NCBI RefSeq assembly: GCF_900142195.1
Contig: NZ_FRAB01000005.1
Coordinates: 186,001-250,000 of the forward strand
Source: Paraburkholderia terricola
Lineage (GTDB): Bacteria; Pseudomonadota; Gammaproteobacteria; Burkholderiales; Burkholderiaceae
Direction of reading: 5' to 3'
Length of the DNA stretch: 64,000 nt
Shown here: piece after piece, positions 1 to 9,320 of the stretch
How the letters are laid out: each line of letters starts with the position of its first letter
Position numbering within the stretch: position 1 is the first letter of the stretch
Notes under the pieces: model-generated
What the model was told of the DNA's origin: nothing
Seen by the model: the letters and a program-made list of their open reading frames with translations, nothing else
The model's database searches: none
Program-made: the position numbers and the translations under genes

Positions 1-732
1 GATCGGCGTCGAGCCCACGAACGACAACGCGCTCACTTCGGGATGCACGAGCAAGGCGTCGACCGCGACCTTGTCGCCATGCACGACGTTGAGCACGCCA
101 TCCGGCAAGCCGGCCTCCTTGAACAATTCGGCGAGACGGATCGACGCGGACGGGTCACGCTCCGACGGCTTCAGCACGAACGTGTTGCCGCACGCGATCG
201 CCACCGGGAACATCCAGCACGGCACCATCATCGGGAAATTGAACGGCGTGATTCCGGCGACCACGCCGAGCGGCTGCCGCAGATTCCAGTTGTCGATCCC
301 GCCGCCGATCTGATCGGTGAAGTCGGTCTTCAGCAGATTGGGAATGCCGCACGCGAACTCGACGATCTCGATGCCGCGCATCACTTCGCCCTTCGCGTCC
401 GAGAACACCTTGCCGTGTTCACGTGTGATCAATTCCGCCAGTTCGTCGTGGTGGCGATCGAGCAATTCCTTGAATTTGAACAGCACGCGCGCCCGTTTGA
501 TCGGCGCGGTTTCGCTCCATGCGGGGAACGCGTCGCGGGCGGCGGCGACCGCCGCGTCCACTTCGGCGACGCTCGCCAGCGGCACGCGGGCGCTCACGGC
601 GCCGAGCGCGGGATTGAAGACGTCGCCGAAACGATGGCTGGTGCCGTCGACCGTCTTGCCGTTGATGAAATGGGTCAGCGCGCGGGCGCTCGTTTCGCTG
701 CGGACGGTCTCGTCCTGATGTGTCTCGCTCAT
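1..732 (-). CDS. mmsA: CoA-acylating methylmalonate-semialdehyde dehydrogenase, N-terminal 244 residues (runs off window)
   Basis: Reading from ATG at 732, the protein begins [13 protein letters not shown] and continues with [12 protein letters not shown], a typical MmsA N-terminus. It contains the aldehyde-dehydrogenase segment [18 protein letters not shown] followed by [15 protein letters not shown], which forms the NAD/CoA pocket. FNFP carries the conserved catalytic Asn. The family converts methylmalonate or malonate semialdehyde plus CoA to propionyl- or acetyl-CoA in valine, beta-alanine and inositol catabolism. The gene is open to the left edge, so the catalytic Cys and C-terminus lie outside. 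It diverges from the LysR gene at 864, which probably regulates it. The family call is firm; the exact substrate is inferred from overall similarity. Confidence 0.9.
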   Translation of the reverse strand, partial: MSETHQDETVRSETSARALTHFINGKTVDGTSHRFGDVFNPALGAVSARVPLASVAEVDAAVAAARDAFPAWSETAPIKRARVLFKFKELLDRHHDELAELITREHGKVFSDAKGEVMRGIEIVEFACGIPNLLKTDFTDQIGGGIDNWNLRQPLGVVAGITPFNFPMMVPCWMFPVAIACGNTFVLKPSERDPSASIRLAELFKEAGLPDGVLNVVHGDKVAVDALLVHPEVSALSFVGSTPI

Positions 733-863
733 CTCGTTCCTCTTGGTGTGAAAGTCGTCCGCCCGACGCGACCGGCGTGATGAACGCAAGCGTAAGGCGC
801 TTCGGGCGCACAAATCCAATGAGTAATGCTCAATTGCGCTATAAGCCGCGCTAATATCAGGAT

Positions 864-1763
864 ATGGATCTGACTCTGCTCCGGGCTTTCGTCATCGTCG
901 CACGCGAGGGCAACCTCACGCGTGCCGCCGTGCAACTGCACCTGACCCAACCCGCCGTCAGCCTGCAAATCAAACATTTGCAGGAGACGCTGGGCGTCAC
1001 GCTGTTCACGCGGACCTCGCACGGGCTCTCGCTCACGCGCGATGGTCAGGCGCTTCTGCCGCACGCCGAGCGGGCGCTCGCCGCCGCGAGCGACGTGCAG
1101 CGGGCGGCGGAGTCGCTGCGTCACGAAGTGCGCGGACGCTTGCAGATCGGCACGATTCTCGACCCGACGTTTCTGCGCCTGGGCGGCTTTCTGAAGCAAC
1201 TGGTGGAGACCTGGCCGCGCATCGAGACGGCCTTGCGGCATGGCATGTCGGGCTGGGTGCTGGAGCAGGTTCGCGCGGGCGAACTGGACGTGGGTTACTA
1301 CATCGGCCTGCCCTCCGACGACGATCCACGCGACGGCGCGGCCTTCCACGCCGTCACGCTCACGCATTTCCAGTATCGCGTGCTGGCGCCGCCCGGCTGG
1401 AAGGACCGCGTGAAGGGCGCGCGCGACTGGCGCTCGCTCGCGGCGCTGCCGTGGATCTGGACGCCGCCCGCCTCCGCTCACAACCGCTTGTTGTCGCGCT
1501 GCTTCGGCGAAGCGGGCGTGAAACCGCTCAAGGTGGCGGAAGTGGACCAGGAGCCGTCGATGCTCGATCTCGTCAAGTCGGGCGTCGGCCTGACGCTGGC
1601 GCGCGACGCCACCGCGATCGCCGAAGCGCATGCGCACGCGCTGACCATCGTGGAAGGCGTCACCGTGCCGACCCAGCTCAGTTTCATTACGCTCGCGGCG
1701 CGCAAGGACGAGCCGGCGATCGCGGCGGCATTGAAGCTGATCGAACAGCAATGGGCGACATGA
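864..1763 (+). CDS. LysR-family transcriptional regulator
   Basis: This 299-residue protein has the usual LysR layout. An N-terminal winged helix covers about residues 1-60, with [21 protein letters not shown] as recognition region and [20 protein letters not shown] as wing. A periplasmic-binding-like effector domain starts near residue 90. It diverges from mmsA with 131 bp between the starts, the standard arrangement for a LysR regulator controlling its neighbour, so a role in semialdehyde dehydrogenase expression is inferred. The ATG is used because it gives the canonical MDLTLLRAF start; ATATCAGGAT just upstream provides only a weak ribosome site. The effector is unknown. Confidence 0.9.
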   Translation: MDLTLLRAFVIVAREGNLTRAAVQLHLTQPAVSLQIKHLQETLGVTLFTRTSHGLSLTRDGQALLPHAERALAAASDVQRAAESLRHEVRGRLQIGTILDPTFLRLGGFLKQLVETWPRIETALRHGMSGWVLEQVRAGELDVGYYIGLPSDDDPRDGAAFHAVTLTHFQYRVLAPPGWKDRVKGARDWRSLAALPWIWTPPASAHNRLLSRCFGEAGVKPLKVAEVDQEPSMLDLVKSGVGLTLARDATAIAEAHAHALTIVEGVTVPTQLSFITLAARKDEPAIAAALKLIEQQWAT

Positions 1764-2072
1764 GGGTGGACGTGGACGCGGCTGGAAGCGGCGCGGAACC
1801 GATATGAGCCGTTCTCATGACAGGCGCAGGTTCGATGCTCATGCTCGCTGCCAGTTCGTCCGCGCTTGGCCCGAGCGGCCGGCCAAGCGCAGTTCCGCGC
1901 GCCACCCTCTCATCTGAAACCACGCCGTCACGGACTTTTTGTTAGATTGACGCTTCGCGCTTACGCGCCGGCCCCGCATCGTTTTCTGTTCCGTCTGACT
2001 TCGTCCTTCCCGGCAGCTTCGCCGTCAACACCGGAAGCCGCCGACCACTCCATTCATCGACAGGAGCCTGAC
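1764..2072. other. Intergenic, no gene seen
   Basis: These 309 bases lie between the LysR stop and the CYTH gene start. I see no conserved ORF, RNA fold or strong promoter. The only clear signal is CAGGAG at 2061-2066, the ribosome binding site of the next gene. Confidence 0.5.
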
Positions 2073-2609
2073 ATGGCACGCAACATTGAAATCAAAGCCC
2101 GCGCCCAGCATTTCGAGCAACTGCGCGAACGCGCCGCGCAGCTCGCGCCCGACGCGCCGCTGATCTTCCGCCAGCAGGACTTTTTCTACGACGTGCCGCG
2201 CGGCCGCCTGAAACTGCGCCAGTTCGACGACGGCACGCCGGCCGAATTGATCTTCTATCAGCGCGACGACCGCGACGGCCCGAAGGCGTCGTATTACACG
2301 CGCAGCCCCGTCACGAACCCCGAAGCGATGCACGCGCTGCTCGCCACCGCGCTGACCACGCGCGGCATCGTCACGAAGGAACGTCATGTGTATCTGACCG
2401 GGCGCACGCGGATTCACCTGGACCGCGTGGACGGTCTCGGTGACTTCGTCGAACTCGAAGTCGTGCTCGCCCAGGATGACGACGAAGAAAGCGGCCACGC
2501 CGAAGCGCATGCGATGTTCGCGAGCCTCGGCGTGCCGGAAGCGGATCTGGTGGCGGTGGCCTACGTCGATTTGCTGAGCCCGGAGAGCGAGCCGAAGCAA
2601 GCGGCATGA
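2073..2609 (+). CDS. CYTH-domain protein (class IV adenylate cyclase / triphosphatase fold)
   Basis: The 178-residue protein starts MARNIEIKARA, the N-I-E-I-K form of the CYTH signature (classical E-x-E-x-K, first Glu here Asn). Further family features follow: RQQDFFYDVPRGRLKLR, a run of alternating charged beta strands, and GDFVELEVVL near residue 125. CYTH proteins form a tunnel that binds triphosphate-containing substrates with divalent metal; members are adenylate cyclases, thiamine triphosphatases or polyphosphatases. The frame stays open upstream, but CAGGAG 7 nt before ATG 2073 and homology starting at MARNIEIK fix this start. Substrate cannot be read from sequence. Confidence 0.85.
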   Translation: MARNIEIKARAQHFEQLRERAAQLAPDAPLIFRQQDFFYDVPRGRLKLRQFDDGTPAELIFYQRDDRDGPKASYYTRSPVTNPEAMHALLATALTTRGIVTKERHVYLTGRTRIHLDRVDGLGDFVELEVVLAQDDDEESGHAEAHAMFASLGVPEADLVAVAYVDLLSPESEPKQAA

Positions 2610-2654
2610 ATGATCGCTGCGCGGTCGCGGGCGAGCCCGTGCAACAACCGTTAC

Positions 2655-3146
2655 TTAAGCCGCAGCCGCTCCGGGCGACAGATGGCCGAGCGGCAACGGC
2701 CCGTTACGCTTGAACGTGGTGAGCACGATATTCGAGCGCACGCTATCGACGCCCGGCACGCGCATCAGCTTCTTCATGACGAACGTCGACAGATAGTTCA
2801 GATCGGGCGCCACGATGCGCAACAAGTAGTCGGCGTCGCCGACTACCGCGTGACATTCCAGCACTTCAGGCAGCACCTCGATCTGCTGCTGGAATTGCTC
2901 GATGACCGAATCGCCGTGGTGCTTCAACTTCAAGCTCGTGAAGGCCGTGACGCCGAGCCCGAGCTTCTCCGGACGCAGCACGACACGATAGCCGTCCACC
3001 ACCCCCAGTTGCTCCAGCCGCTGCAAACGCCGTCCGATCTGCGACGGCGACAGCGGCACTTGCTCCGCCAATTGCTGATGCGTGGCGCGGCCAAAGCGCT
3101 GAAGAACGTCCAGCAACGCGAGATCGAAGTGATCGAGTTCCAACAT
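2655..3146 (-). CDS. Lrp/AsnC-family transcriptional regulator
   Basis: The 163-residue protein has an AsnC-type helix-turn-helix at about residues 5-60 (LDHFDLALLDVLQRFGRATH, then SPSQIGRRLQRLEQLGVVDG). A RAM effector domain follows, containing [21 protein letters not shown] 3146 gives the usual Lrp start MLELDHFD; a GTG 15 bp upstream is in frame but adds nothing conserved. It diverges from phhB at 3377, so it may regulate aromatic amino acid metabolism, as Lrp-type regulators commonly sit next to amino acid genes. The effector is not identifiable. Confidence 0.9.
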   Translation of the reverse strand: MLELDHFDLALLDVLQRFGRATHQQLAEQVPLSPSQIGRRLQRLEQLGVVDGYRVVLRPEKLGLGVTAFTSLKLKHHGDSVIEQFQQQIEVLPEVLECHAVVGDADYLLRIVAPDLNYLSTFVMKKLMRVPGVDSVRSNIVLTTFKRNGPLPLGHLSPGAAAA

Positions 3147-3376
3147 GATGAGTGTCCGCACGGAATCGCCGTTGAATGCGCGATTATTGCACGCGGGTTC
3201 TCAGACTCGAACACGGTCGCCCCGGCGGAAGCGGCTCACGCAAAGGCTGGCGGACGCACGGCGATATCTGAAGACAAACGCCGACGACACGCACGGCAAG
3301 CTCGCCGGATCCGTGAAAAGATAATGGACGCGCCCGGCTTTTTCGGCGCGCCTGTCCAGCTCAACGAGGTAGCGCC

Positions 3377-3667
3377 ATGATTCATAAACTGACTTCCGAG
3401 CAACGTGCGACGCAGGTTGCGAAACTGCACGGCTGGCAAGCCGTGGCCGGCCGCGACGCAATCCAGCGGCAGTTCAGATTCGCCGACTTCAACGAAGCAT
3501 TCGGCTTCATGACGCGCGTGGCGATCAAGGCGCAGGAGATGGACCACCACCCGGAATGGTTCAACGTCTACGACAAGGTGGAAATCACGTTGTCCACGCA
3601 CGAGGTCGACGGCTTGAGCGAGCGTGACATCGAACTGGCCCGGTTCATCGACAGTATTACTTCGTAA
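3377..3667 (+). CDS. phhB: Pterin-4a-carbinolamine dehydratase
   Basis: The 96-residue protein contains [20 protein letters not shown], which carries the family motif with catalytic histidines at HH, followed by [20 protein letters not shown]. PhhB recycles the 4a-hydroxytetrahydropterin made by phenylalanine hydroxylase. The length is normal. Its usual partner phhA is not adjacent: the 230 bp to the divergent Lrp gene contain no ORF. It may serve a distant phhA or molybdopterin metabolism. Function of the family is certain; local pathway is inferred. Confidence 0.93.
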   Translation: MIHKLTSEQRATQVAKLHGWQAVAGRDAIQRQFRFADFNEAFGFMTRVAIKAQEMDHHPEWFNVYDKVEITLSTHEVDGLSERDIELARFIDSITS

Positions 3668-3773
3668 CACCTGCGCTCAGGTTGCGTGCCGGGGCGTTCG
3701 ATCGAGGTTTATCGAACGATTCGGTCAGTACTGAAAGGGCATTGCAGGCTATCGGGCATCCAAACCTTCAGTT

Positions 3774-3998
3774 CTACAGGCTGTTCTTAAGGTACACGTA
3801 AGAATCCCACGCCTGCCGCGCAACCGCGTCCAAACGATCCCGCGATAGCGTCTGCTGACGCTGTACAATCATCAACGCATACGGCTTGGAGAGCGCGCTT
3901 GCCTCCTTGCACAGAACGAGTTCGTCGCCGCTCGAAGGTGAGCGGGCGCGCCAGAAGTTGATCGCGGCTTCCAGTTCGTGAATCGTTATCTCGGACAT
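3774..3998 (-). CDS. DUF3717 small protein
   Basis: This 74-residue protein begins MSEITIHELEAAINFWRARS, the recognisable start of the DUF3717 family of beta-proteobacteria. It has no signal peptide or membrane segment and is rich in charged helices. Function is unknown. It is a lone gene on the minus strand between phhB and the two-component system. Confidence 0.75.
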   Translation of the reverse strand: MSEITIHELEAAINFWRARSPSSGDELVLCKEASALSKPYALMIVQRQQTLSRDRLDAVARQAWDSYVYLKNSL

Positions 3999-4140
3999 GA
4001 CTTCGTGATCGCTCAGTGGCTGCTTCGCGGCGGTTCGTGCCGGTTATCGGCACGGCCGCGGCGCACGCCCCGGCTGTGCGGCAGGCGCCCCGGCGAACCG
4101 CTTGCCCACATGCCTAACCCATTGTAATTGAGCGAAACCC

Positions 4141-4827
4141 ATGCGACTCCTTCTGATTGAAGATGACCGCCCCATCGCACGCGGCATCCAAAGCAGTCTC
4201 GAACAAGCCGGCTTCACCGTCGACATGGTCCATGACGGCATCTTCGCCGAGCAGGCCCTCACGCAAAACCGCCATGAACTGGTGATCCTCGATCTGGGTC
4301 TGCCCGGTATCGACGGCATGACGCTGCTGTCGCGTTTTCGTCAGAGCAATCGTCATACGCCGGTGATCATCCTCACCGCGCGCGACGAATTGAACGACCG
4401 CGTTCAAGGCCTGAATTCCGGTGCCGACGATTACCTGCTGAAGCCGTTCGAACCCGCGGAACTCGAAGCGCGCATTCGCGCGGTGATGCGCCGCAGCGGT
4501 CCGCACGGCGACATGCCGCGTCCGGAAGTGTCGCTCGGCGGCGTGCGCCTGTCGGGCGTCGATCGCCGCATTTTCAACGACGACAAGCCGCTCGAACTGT
4601 CGCCGCGTGAATTCGCCGTGCTCGAAATGCTGTTGCTGCGTCATGGCCGCGTGGTCAGCAAGGCGCAATTGCAAGACCATCTGACGCACTTCGGCGGCGA
4701 TCTCGGCGACACCGCGATCGAGGTCTATGTGCACCGGGTGCGTAAAAAGCTCGAAAGCTGCCGCGTCGAAATCGTCACGGTGCGTGGCTTCGGTTATCTG
4801 TTGCAGGAAATCCGTCAGGCCGCATAA
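4141..4827 (+). CDS. OmpR-family response regulator
   Basis: The 228-residue protein begins MRLLLIEDDRPIARGIQSSL. The acidic pair is at 8-9 and the phosphoacceptor Asp near residue 51 in LVILDLGLPGIDG. The switch Thr (LTARDE) and Lys (LLKPFEP) are present. A winged-helix output domain follows (ELSPREFAVLEMLLLRHGRVVSKAQL, ending VEIVTVRGFGYLLQE). It resembles QseB/TctD/PmrA regulators. The cognate kinase starts 135 bp downstream, so they form one transcription unit. The signal sensed is unknown. Confidence 0.92.
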   Translation: MRLLLIEDDRPIARGIQSSLEQAGFTVDMVHDGIFAEQALTQNRHELVILDLGLPGIDGMTLLSRFRQSNRHTPVIILTARDELNDRVQGLNSGADDYLLKPFEPAELEARIRAVMRRSGPHGDMPRPEVSLGGVRLSGVDRRIFNDDKPLELSPREFAVLEMLLLRHGRVVSKAQLQDHLTHFGGDLGDTAIEVYVHRVRKKLESCRVEIVTVRGFGYLLQEIRQAA

Positions 4828-4961
4828 TCGCCCTGAGGGCCGCGATCTTCGTCGCGGCCTGACGGCGCCGGGCCGGCGCCGCGCACCTGGTGCGCGATTC
4901 GCCGGCATCCGGCGGAATTTCACGGCGCCTTCGCCGTTGCCACTTTCCCGCGCGTTCGATC

Positions 4962-6476
4962 ATGCCCCAGCCGGCCGCCAATAGTCTGCGCCGCACGCTG
5001 CTGCGGCGCCTCGCCGCTCCCCTTTCGCTGCTCGCGCTGATGAGCGGTCTGATCGCTTACTGGCTCGCGTGGCAGTACACGCAGCACGTGGTGGACCGCT
5101 CGCTCGCCGATCTCGCCACCGCCATCTCCAAACAGATCCAGATCGCCGGAGCGGATGCACGGTTCACCGTGCCGCCGCTCGCGCAAGCCATGTTCTCCGA
5201 TCCGGTCGAGCACCTGGTCTACCGGATCAGCAACGGCGAAACCGAAATCGCCGGCGACCCTAAGCTGCCGCTGCAAGGCACCAGCGTGCGGCGCATGCAC
5301 TACGCGTATGTGTTCGAAACGCAGCACGAAGGCGTGACGGTGCGCGTGGCGCAGGTGCGCGTCGACCAGCCGGTCGGCAATCCGATCGTCGTCGAAGTGG
5401 GTCAGCCGGTGCATCACCGTTTTCAAATCGCCGCCGAGTTTCTGGTCGCGATCATGATGCCGCTGCTGTTGTTGCTGCTGGCGGGGTGGATCATCGTGTG
5501 GCGCGTCGTCAATCAGCAGCTCAATCCGCTGACCGATCTTGCCGACTCGCTGAACCGGCAGACCCACACCTCCCTCGAACCGGTCGACGAAACCTACGTG
5601 CCGGTCGAAATCCGGCCCCTCACCGGCGCGCTGAACGCCCTGCTCGATCGCCTGAAAACCGCGCTCGACGGCCAGCGCAAATTCATCGCCGACGCCGCGC
5701 ATCAACTGCGCACGCCGCTCACCGCCGTCAAGCTGCATGCGGAGCAAGCCGCTGTGGCGCGCGACCCGCAGCAAGCGCTGGCCGCGGTGCGCGAGCTGCG
5801 CGCCGCAGCCGACCGCGCGGTGCGGCTGTCGAATCAACTGCTGTCGCTCGCGCGCGCCGAGCCGGGCGAACAGGCGGCCCGCTTCGTCGATGTCGATATG
5901 GCCGCGCTCGCGTTCGACACGGGTGCGGAATGGGTGCCGCGCGCGCTGGCGTTTCACGTCGACCTCGGTTTCCAGCGGCTCGACGATCCCGCCAACGATC
6001 ATCCGCTGATGGCACGCGGCAATCCCGTGCTGCTGCACGAAGTGATGGCGAATCTGCTGGATAACGCGCTGAAGTACGTGCCGCCTTCGCGCTTCGATGG
6101 CGGGCGCATCACGGTGACGGTGTCGCAAACGGTGATCGACCAGGTGCGCATGGCCGAGATCATCGTCGAGGACAACGGGCCGGGCGTGCCGCTCACGCAG
6201 CAGGCGGATCTGTTCAAACGATTCTTCCGCGGCGATGGCCAGAGCGACTCCGGCGTGGACGGCGGCGCCGGTCTCGGGCTCGCGATCGTTCACGACATCA
6301 TGGTGCTGCATCACGGCAGCGTGCATTACGAAGACGCACCGGAAGGCGGAGCACGTTTTATCGTCCGCATTCCGCTCGTGCCCACCACTGCTCAGAGCAG
6401 CCCCGGTGCGCAGACAGAAGAAGGCCCCGGGCAGCCCGAAAAAAAATCGGCGCACTCGGCGCCGATCGATATGTGA
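4962..6476 (+). CDS. Sensor histidine kinase (QseC/TctE type)
   Basis: From ATG 4962 the 504-residue protein has a membrane segment at about residues 17-40, a periplasmic sensor region, a second membrane segment near 158-182 (AIMMPLLLLLLAGWIIVW) and then a HAMP-like linker. The kinase core follows: H-box FIADAAHQLRTPLTAVKLHA, N-box LLDNALKYVP, G1 VEDNGPGVP and G2 GAGLGLAIVHD. The reading frame extends 72 bp upstream without conserved sequence, so the later ATG is chosen. It lies downstream of the OmpR-type regulator and should phosphorylate it. The C-terminal 25 residues are low-complexity. The ligand is not deducible. Confidence 0.92.
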   Translation: MPQPAANSLRRTLLRRLAAPLSLLALMSGLIAYWLAWQYTQHVVDRSLADLATAISKQIQIAGADARFTVPPLAQAMFSDPVEHLVYRISNGETEIAGDPKLPLQGTSVRRMHYAYVFETQHEGVTVRVAQVRVDQPVGNPIVVEVGQPVHHRFQIAAEFLVAIMMPLLLLLLAGWIIVWRVVNQQLNPLTDLADSLNRQTHTSLEPVDETYVPVEIRPLTGALNALLDRLKTALDGQRKFIADAAHQLRTPLTAVKLHAEQAAVARDPQQALAAVRELRAAADRAVRLSNQLLSLARAEPGEQAARFVDVDMAALAFDTGAEWVPRALAFHVDLGFQRLDDPANDHPLMARGNPVLLHEVMANLLDNALKYVPPSRFDGGRITVTVSQTVIDQVRMAEIIVEDNGPGVPLTQQADLFKRFFRGDGQSDSGVDGGAGLGLAIVHDIMVLHHGSVHYEDAPEGGARFIVRIPLVPTTAQSSPGAQTEEGPGQPEKKSAHSAPIDM

Positions 6477-6490
6477 CGATGCGGGTCAAC

Positions 6491-6540
6491 GCGGGCGGCC
6501 TGGACTTTATCGTCAATTCAGGCCGCCCGCGTTTCATTTC
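6491..6540. terminator. Intrinsic terminator between convergent genes
   Basis: GCGGGCGGCCTG at 6491-6502 pairs perfectly with CAGGCCGCCCGC at 6519-6530 and is followed by a T-rich run. It lies after the kinase stop and reaches the 3' end of the convergent SET gene. Confidence 0.75.
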
Positions 6541-7076
6541 TTCTTCGCTTTTTTCGCTGGCGCCGCGGCCTTCTTCAACGACTTGACCGACTTCGCCGCC
6601 TTGTCCGATTTCCCCGCGCCCTTCTCTTTCTCCGGCAACGCCAGCATCGTGCCGCGGCACTTGCGCGCGCCGCAACGGCATTCGTATTCCTTCTTGAGCT
6701 TCTTGGTCTGACGCGCGTCGATCACGAGGCCATAGTCGTAAAAGACTTCCTCGCCCTCGGCAATGTCGCGCAACGCATGCACGTACACGTGACCGTCGAT
6801 CTCCTCGGCTTCACAGTTCGGCGCGCATGAATGGTTGATCCATCGCGCACTATTGCCGTTCACCTTGCCGTCGATGACCTTGCCGCTGTCGAGCGCGAAA
6901 TAGAACGTGTGATTCGGTTCCGCCGGATTATGCGGATGACGGCGCAACGCTTCTTTCCAAGAGATCCGCTCACCTTTGTATTCGATCAGCCGTTCGCCGG
7001 CCGCAATCGGTTCGAGGGCAAACACGCCTTTGCCGTGCACACCCGAACGACGCACGGCGATCCTGCGTGAACTCAT
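6534..7076 (-). CDS. SET-domain lysine methyltransferase-like protein with lysine-rich tail
   Basis: The 180-residue protein is a compact SET domain. HGKGVFA is at 14-20, the SAM-binding NHSCAPNC at 81-88 and the catalytic-tyrosine strand EEVFYDYG at 109-116. The post-SET cysteines CRCGARKC are at 133-140; with Cys84 or Cys88 they could hold zinc. Residues 150-180 are almost wholly Lys, Ala and Ser (KSVKSLKKAAAPAKKAKKK), like a histone H1 tail. SET proteins methylate lysines of proteins; the bacterial target is unknown. It may modify nucleoid or ribosomal proteins. No operon partner is visible. Confidence 0.88.
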   Translation of the reverse strand: MSSRRIAVRRSGVHGKGVFALEPIAAGERLIEYKGERISWKEALRRHPHNPAEPNHTFYFALDSGKVIDGKVNGNSARWINHSCAPNCEAEEIDGHVYVHALRDIAEGEEVFYDYGLVIDARQTKKLKKEYECRCGARKCRGTMLALPEKEKGAGKSDKAAKSVKSLKKAAAPAKKAKKK

Positions 7077-7292
7077 TGAATGAATCCTTGTGAAGAACTG
7101 AAAGTGAAGTTCCGGTAGCCGTCAGCCATGCTCGCGTCTGACGCGCTGCTTTTGCTGACGCCGATAGCAAACGCGGCGCCTTGCGAGCGCCGCGAACCTT
7201 GGACGCCCATGCGCCACAACCGGCATCCTACACGCTCAAGACGGCTTCGTTCAACCGTCAATAAGCGCTCAGCGCAAGACGCGCCGGCGTCT

Positions 7293-8405
7293 TCACCGTT
7301 GTCCGAACGAAATCTCGCCGAACAGCGCTTTCTGCTCGCGCGGTTGCGAGCGCCAGTACTGCGGCGGCGCCTCGACCGTCGCACCGAGTTGCGCCGCGGC
7401 GTGCCAGGGCCAGCGCGGGTTGTACAGCAAGGCACGGGCCAATGCGATCAGATCGGCGTCGCCGGCTTCGATCAGTTGCTCGGCATGGACCGGATCGGTG
7501 ATGAGTCCCACGCCGATGGTGGTGAGGCCGGTGGCCTGCTTGACCGCCCTGGCGAATGGAATCTGATAGCCCGGTTCGAGCGGGATCTTCTGCAACGGCG
7601 AGACACCGCCCGATGACACGTCGATCCAGTCGCAGCCGCGCTTTTTCAACTCGTCGGCAAACGCGATCGTATCTTCAAGTGTCCAGCCGCCTTCGACCCA
7701 GTCGGTCGCGGAAACCCGCACGCCCACCGGTTTGTCGGCGGGAAATGCGGCGCGCACGATGTCGAAGATTTCGAGTGGAAAACGCATGCGGTTGCCGAGC
7801 GAGCCGCCGTACTCGTCGCCGCGTTGATTGGCGATCGGCGAGAGGAACTGATGCAGCAGATAGCCGTGTGCCGCGTGCACTTCCAACGCATCGATACCCA
7901 GGCGCGCGGCGCGCCGCGCAGACGCCGCGAATGCTTCACGAATCCGGTTCAAGCCGGCTGTGTCGAGCGCGAGAGGCGGCTCTTCGCCCGCCTTATGCGG
8001 CAACGCGGACGGCGCGTGCGGCAGCCAGCCGCCTTGCGACACCGGAATCAGTTGCCCGCCTTCCCACGGCGCATGACTCGAGGCCTTGCGCCCGGCGTGC
8101 GCCAACTGCATCGTCACGCTGATGCGCGAATGCTTGCGGATAGCGGCCAGCACCGGCACGAGCGCGGCTTCGGTGGCGTCGTCCCACAGTCCAAGATCGC
8201 CGGGCGTGATGCGGCCATCGGGCTCGACCGCGGTCGCCTCGATGCACAACATGCCCGCGCCGGACAAGGCGAGACTGCCGAGATGGATCATGTGCCATGC
8301 AGTCGCCTCGCCGCGCTCGGCGGAGTACTGGCACATCGGGGACACGACGATACGGTTGGGAAGCGTCACGCTACGCAGCGTGAGCGGAGAAAAAAGCGCG
8401 CTCAT
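7293..8405 (-). CDS. NADH:flavin oxidoreductase, old yellow enzyme family (YqjM-like)
   Basis: Starting at ATG 8405 (MSALFSPLTLRSVTLPNRIV) the protein has 370 residues, normal for the family. It shows the YqjM-class cysteine in VVSPMCQYS, the substrate-binding region QLAHAGRKAS, the active-site loop EVHAAHGYLLHQFLSPIANQ, GVRVSATDW, and the FMN phosphate region ending ADLIALARALLYNPRWPWHA. It reduces activated C=C bonds with NAD(P)H and FMN in the cytoplasm. The open frame continues 210 bp upstream but without conserved residues. It lies 73 bp downstream of the GATase gene, same strand. The physiological substrate is unknown. Confidence 0.92.
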   Translation of the reverse strand: MSALFSPLTLRSVTLPNRIVVSPMCQYSAERGEATAWHMIHLGSLALSGAGMLCIEATAVEPDGRITPGDLGLWDDATEAALVPVLAAIRKHSRISVTMQLAHAGRKASSHAPWEGGQLIPVSQGGWLPHAPSALPHKAGEEPPLALDTAGLNRIREAFAASARRAARLGIDALEVHAAHGYLLHQFLSPIANQRGDEYGGSLGNRMRFPLEIFDIVRAAFPADKPVGVRVSATDWVEGGWTLEDTIAFADELKKRGCDWIDVSSGGVSPLQKIPLEPGYQIPFARAVKQATGLTTIGVGLITDPVHAEQLIEAGDADLIALARALLYNPRWPWHAAAQLGATVEAPPQYWRSQPREQKALFGEISFGQR

Positions 8406-8478
8406 GAATTCCGCCCAGTAAGAACCCGAGAGCGGTCGAGCATAGCATCGCGAGTGATTTACTGCAGTCAAGCCCTGG

Positions 8479-9192
8479 TCAGGGTGTCGCCTCGACCTGA
8501 TCGAGCCATTCGCCGAACATGCGGCGCGCGGCGGCTTCCAGCGCCGGACCAAGACGCGCGGTCTCGGCGCGCAACTGACGGGCATCGATACCGTGACCGG
8601 CAATCTCGCCGGCATTGCCGATCAGCCAGGGCTCGAAGCGGTCGGCACGAATCTCCGGGTGACATTGCAGACCCAGAACGTGATCGCCAAAGGCGAACGC
8701 CTGGTTCTCGCAGGCCGGCGTCGAAGCAAGCCGCGTGGCGCCGTCGGGTAAATCGAAGGTGTCGCCGTGCCAATGCAACATGGACGTGTGCGCCCCATCC
8801 AGATGACGCACCGGCGAAGCGCGGCCCGCCTCGGTGAGGGTAAGCGGCGTCCAGCCGAGTTCCGTATGGCCTGCGGAATAGACGCGCGCGCCGAGCGCGC
8901 GCGCGATCAATTGAGCGCCGAGGCAGATGCCGAGCGTCGGCAAACCGGCCACGATGCGTTTTTCGATCTTGGACAGCAGTGGCCCGAGTGTCGGGTAAAG
9001 TGCGTCGTCGGTTGCGCTGATCGGACCGCCCAGCACCACCATCAACGACGCGGCAACCGGGTCGGGCGCCTCGATACGTGCGAAGCCGACGTCGAGATAG
9101 CGGACCGGGCGACCGCGCTCGCCGAGCACCAGCTCGAGACTGCCCAGATCCTCGAAGTACACGTGCCGAATGGCCAGAACTTCGCGATTCAT
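8479..9192 (-). CDS. Class I glutamine amidotransferase-like protein
   Basis: The 237-residue protein has the GATase-1 fold. The nucleophile elbow GICLGAQ has Cys90, the oxyanion strand is VVLGGPISA, and the His-Glu pair of the triad is in GLQCHPEI. It is a stand-alone amidotransferase of the GuaA-like or YfeJ type rather than a synthase domain. Such proteins hydrolyse glutamine or gamma-glutamyl compounds. It sits between the flavin oxidoreductase and the MarR gene, all on the minus strand. The substrate is undefined. Confidence 0.85.
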   Translation of the reverse strand: MNREVLAIRHVYFEDLGSLELVLGERGRPVRYLDVGFARIEAPDPVAASLMVVLGGPISATDDALYPTLGPLLSKIEKRIVAGLPTLGICLGAQLIARALGARVYSAGHTELGWTPLTLTEAGRASPVRHLDGAHTSMLHWHGDTFDLPDGATRLASTPACENQAFAFGDHVLGLQCHPEIRADRFEPWLIGNAGEIAGHGIDARQLRAETARLGPALEAAARRMFGEWLDQVEATP

Positions 9193-9320
9193 CGGCTGCC
9201 CACCTTCAGATTGACTAAGGACTTGCCGCTATGCGGCGCTCGAACGGCTGGCGGTCGGCATGTGCGCCGACCGCCGTAGCCGGCTTGGCAGTGTAGCGGA
9301 TTGTCGTGAAAGAAGCCGCC

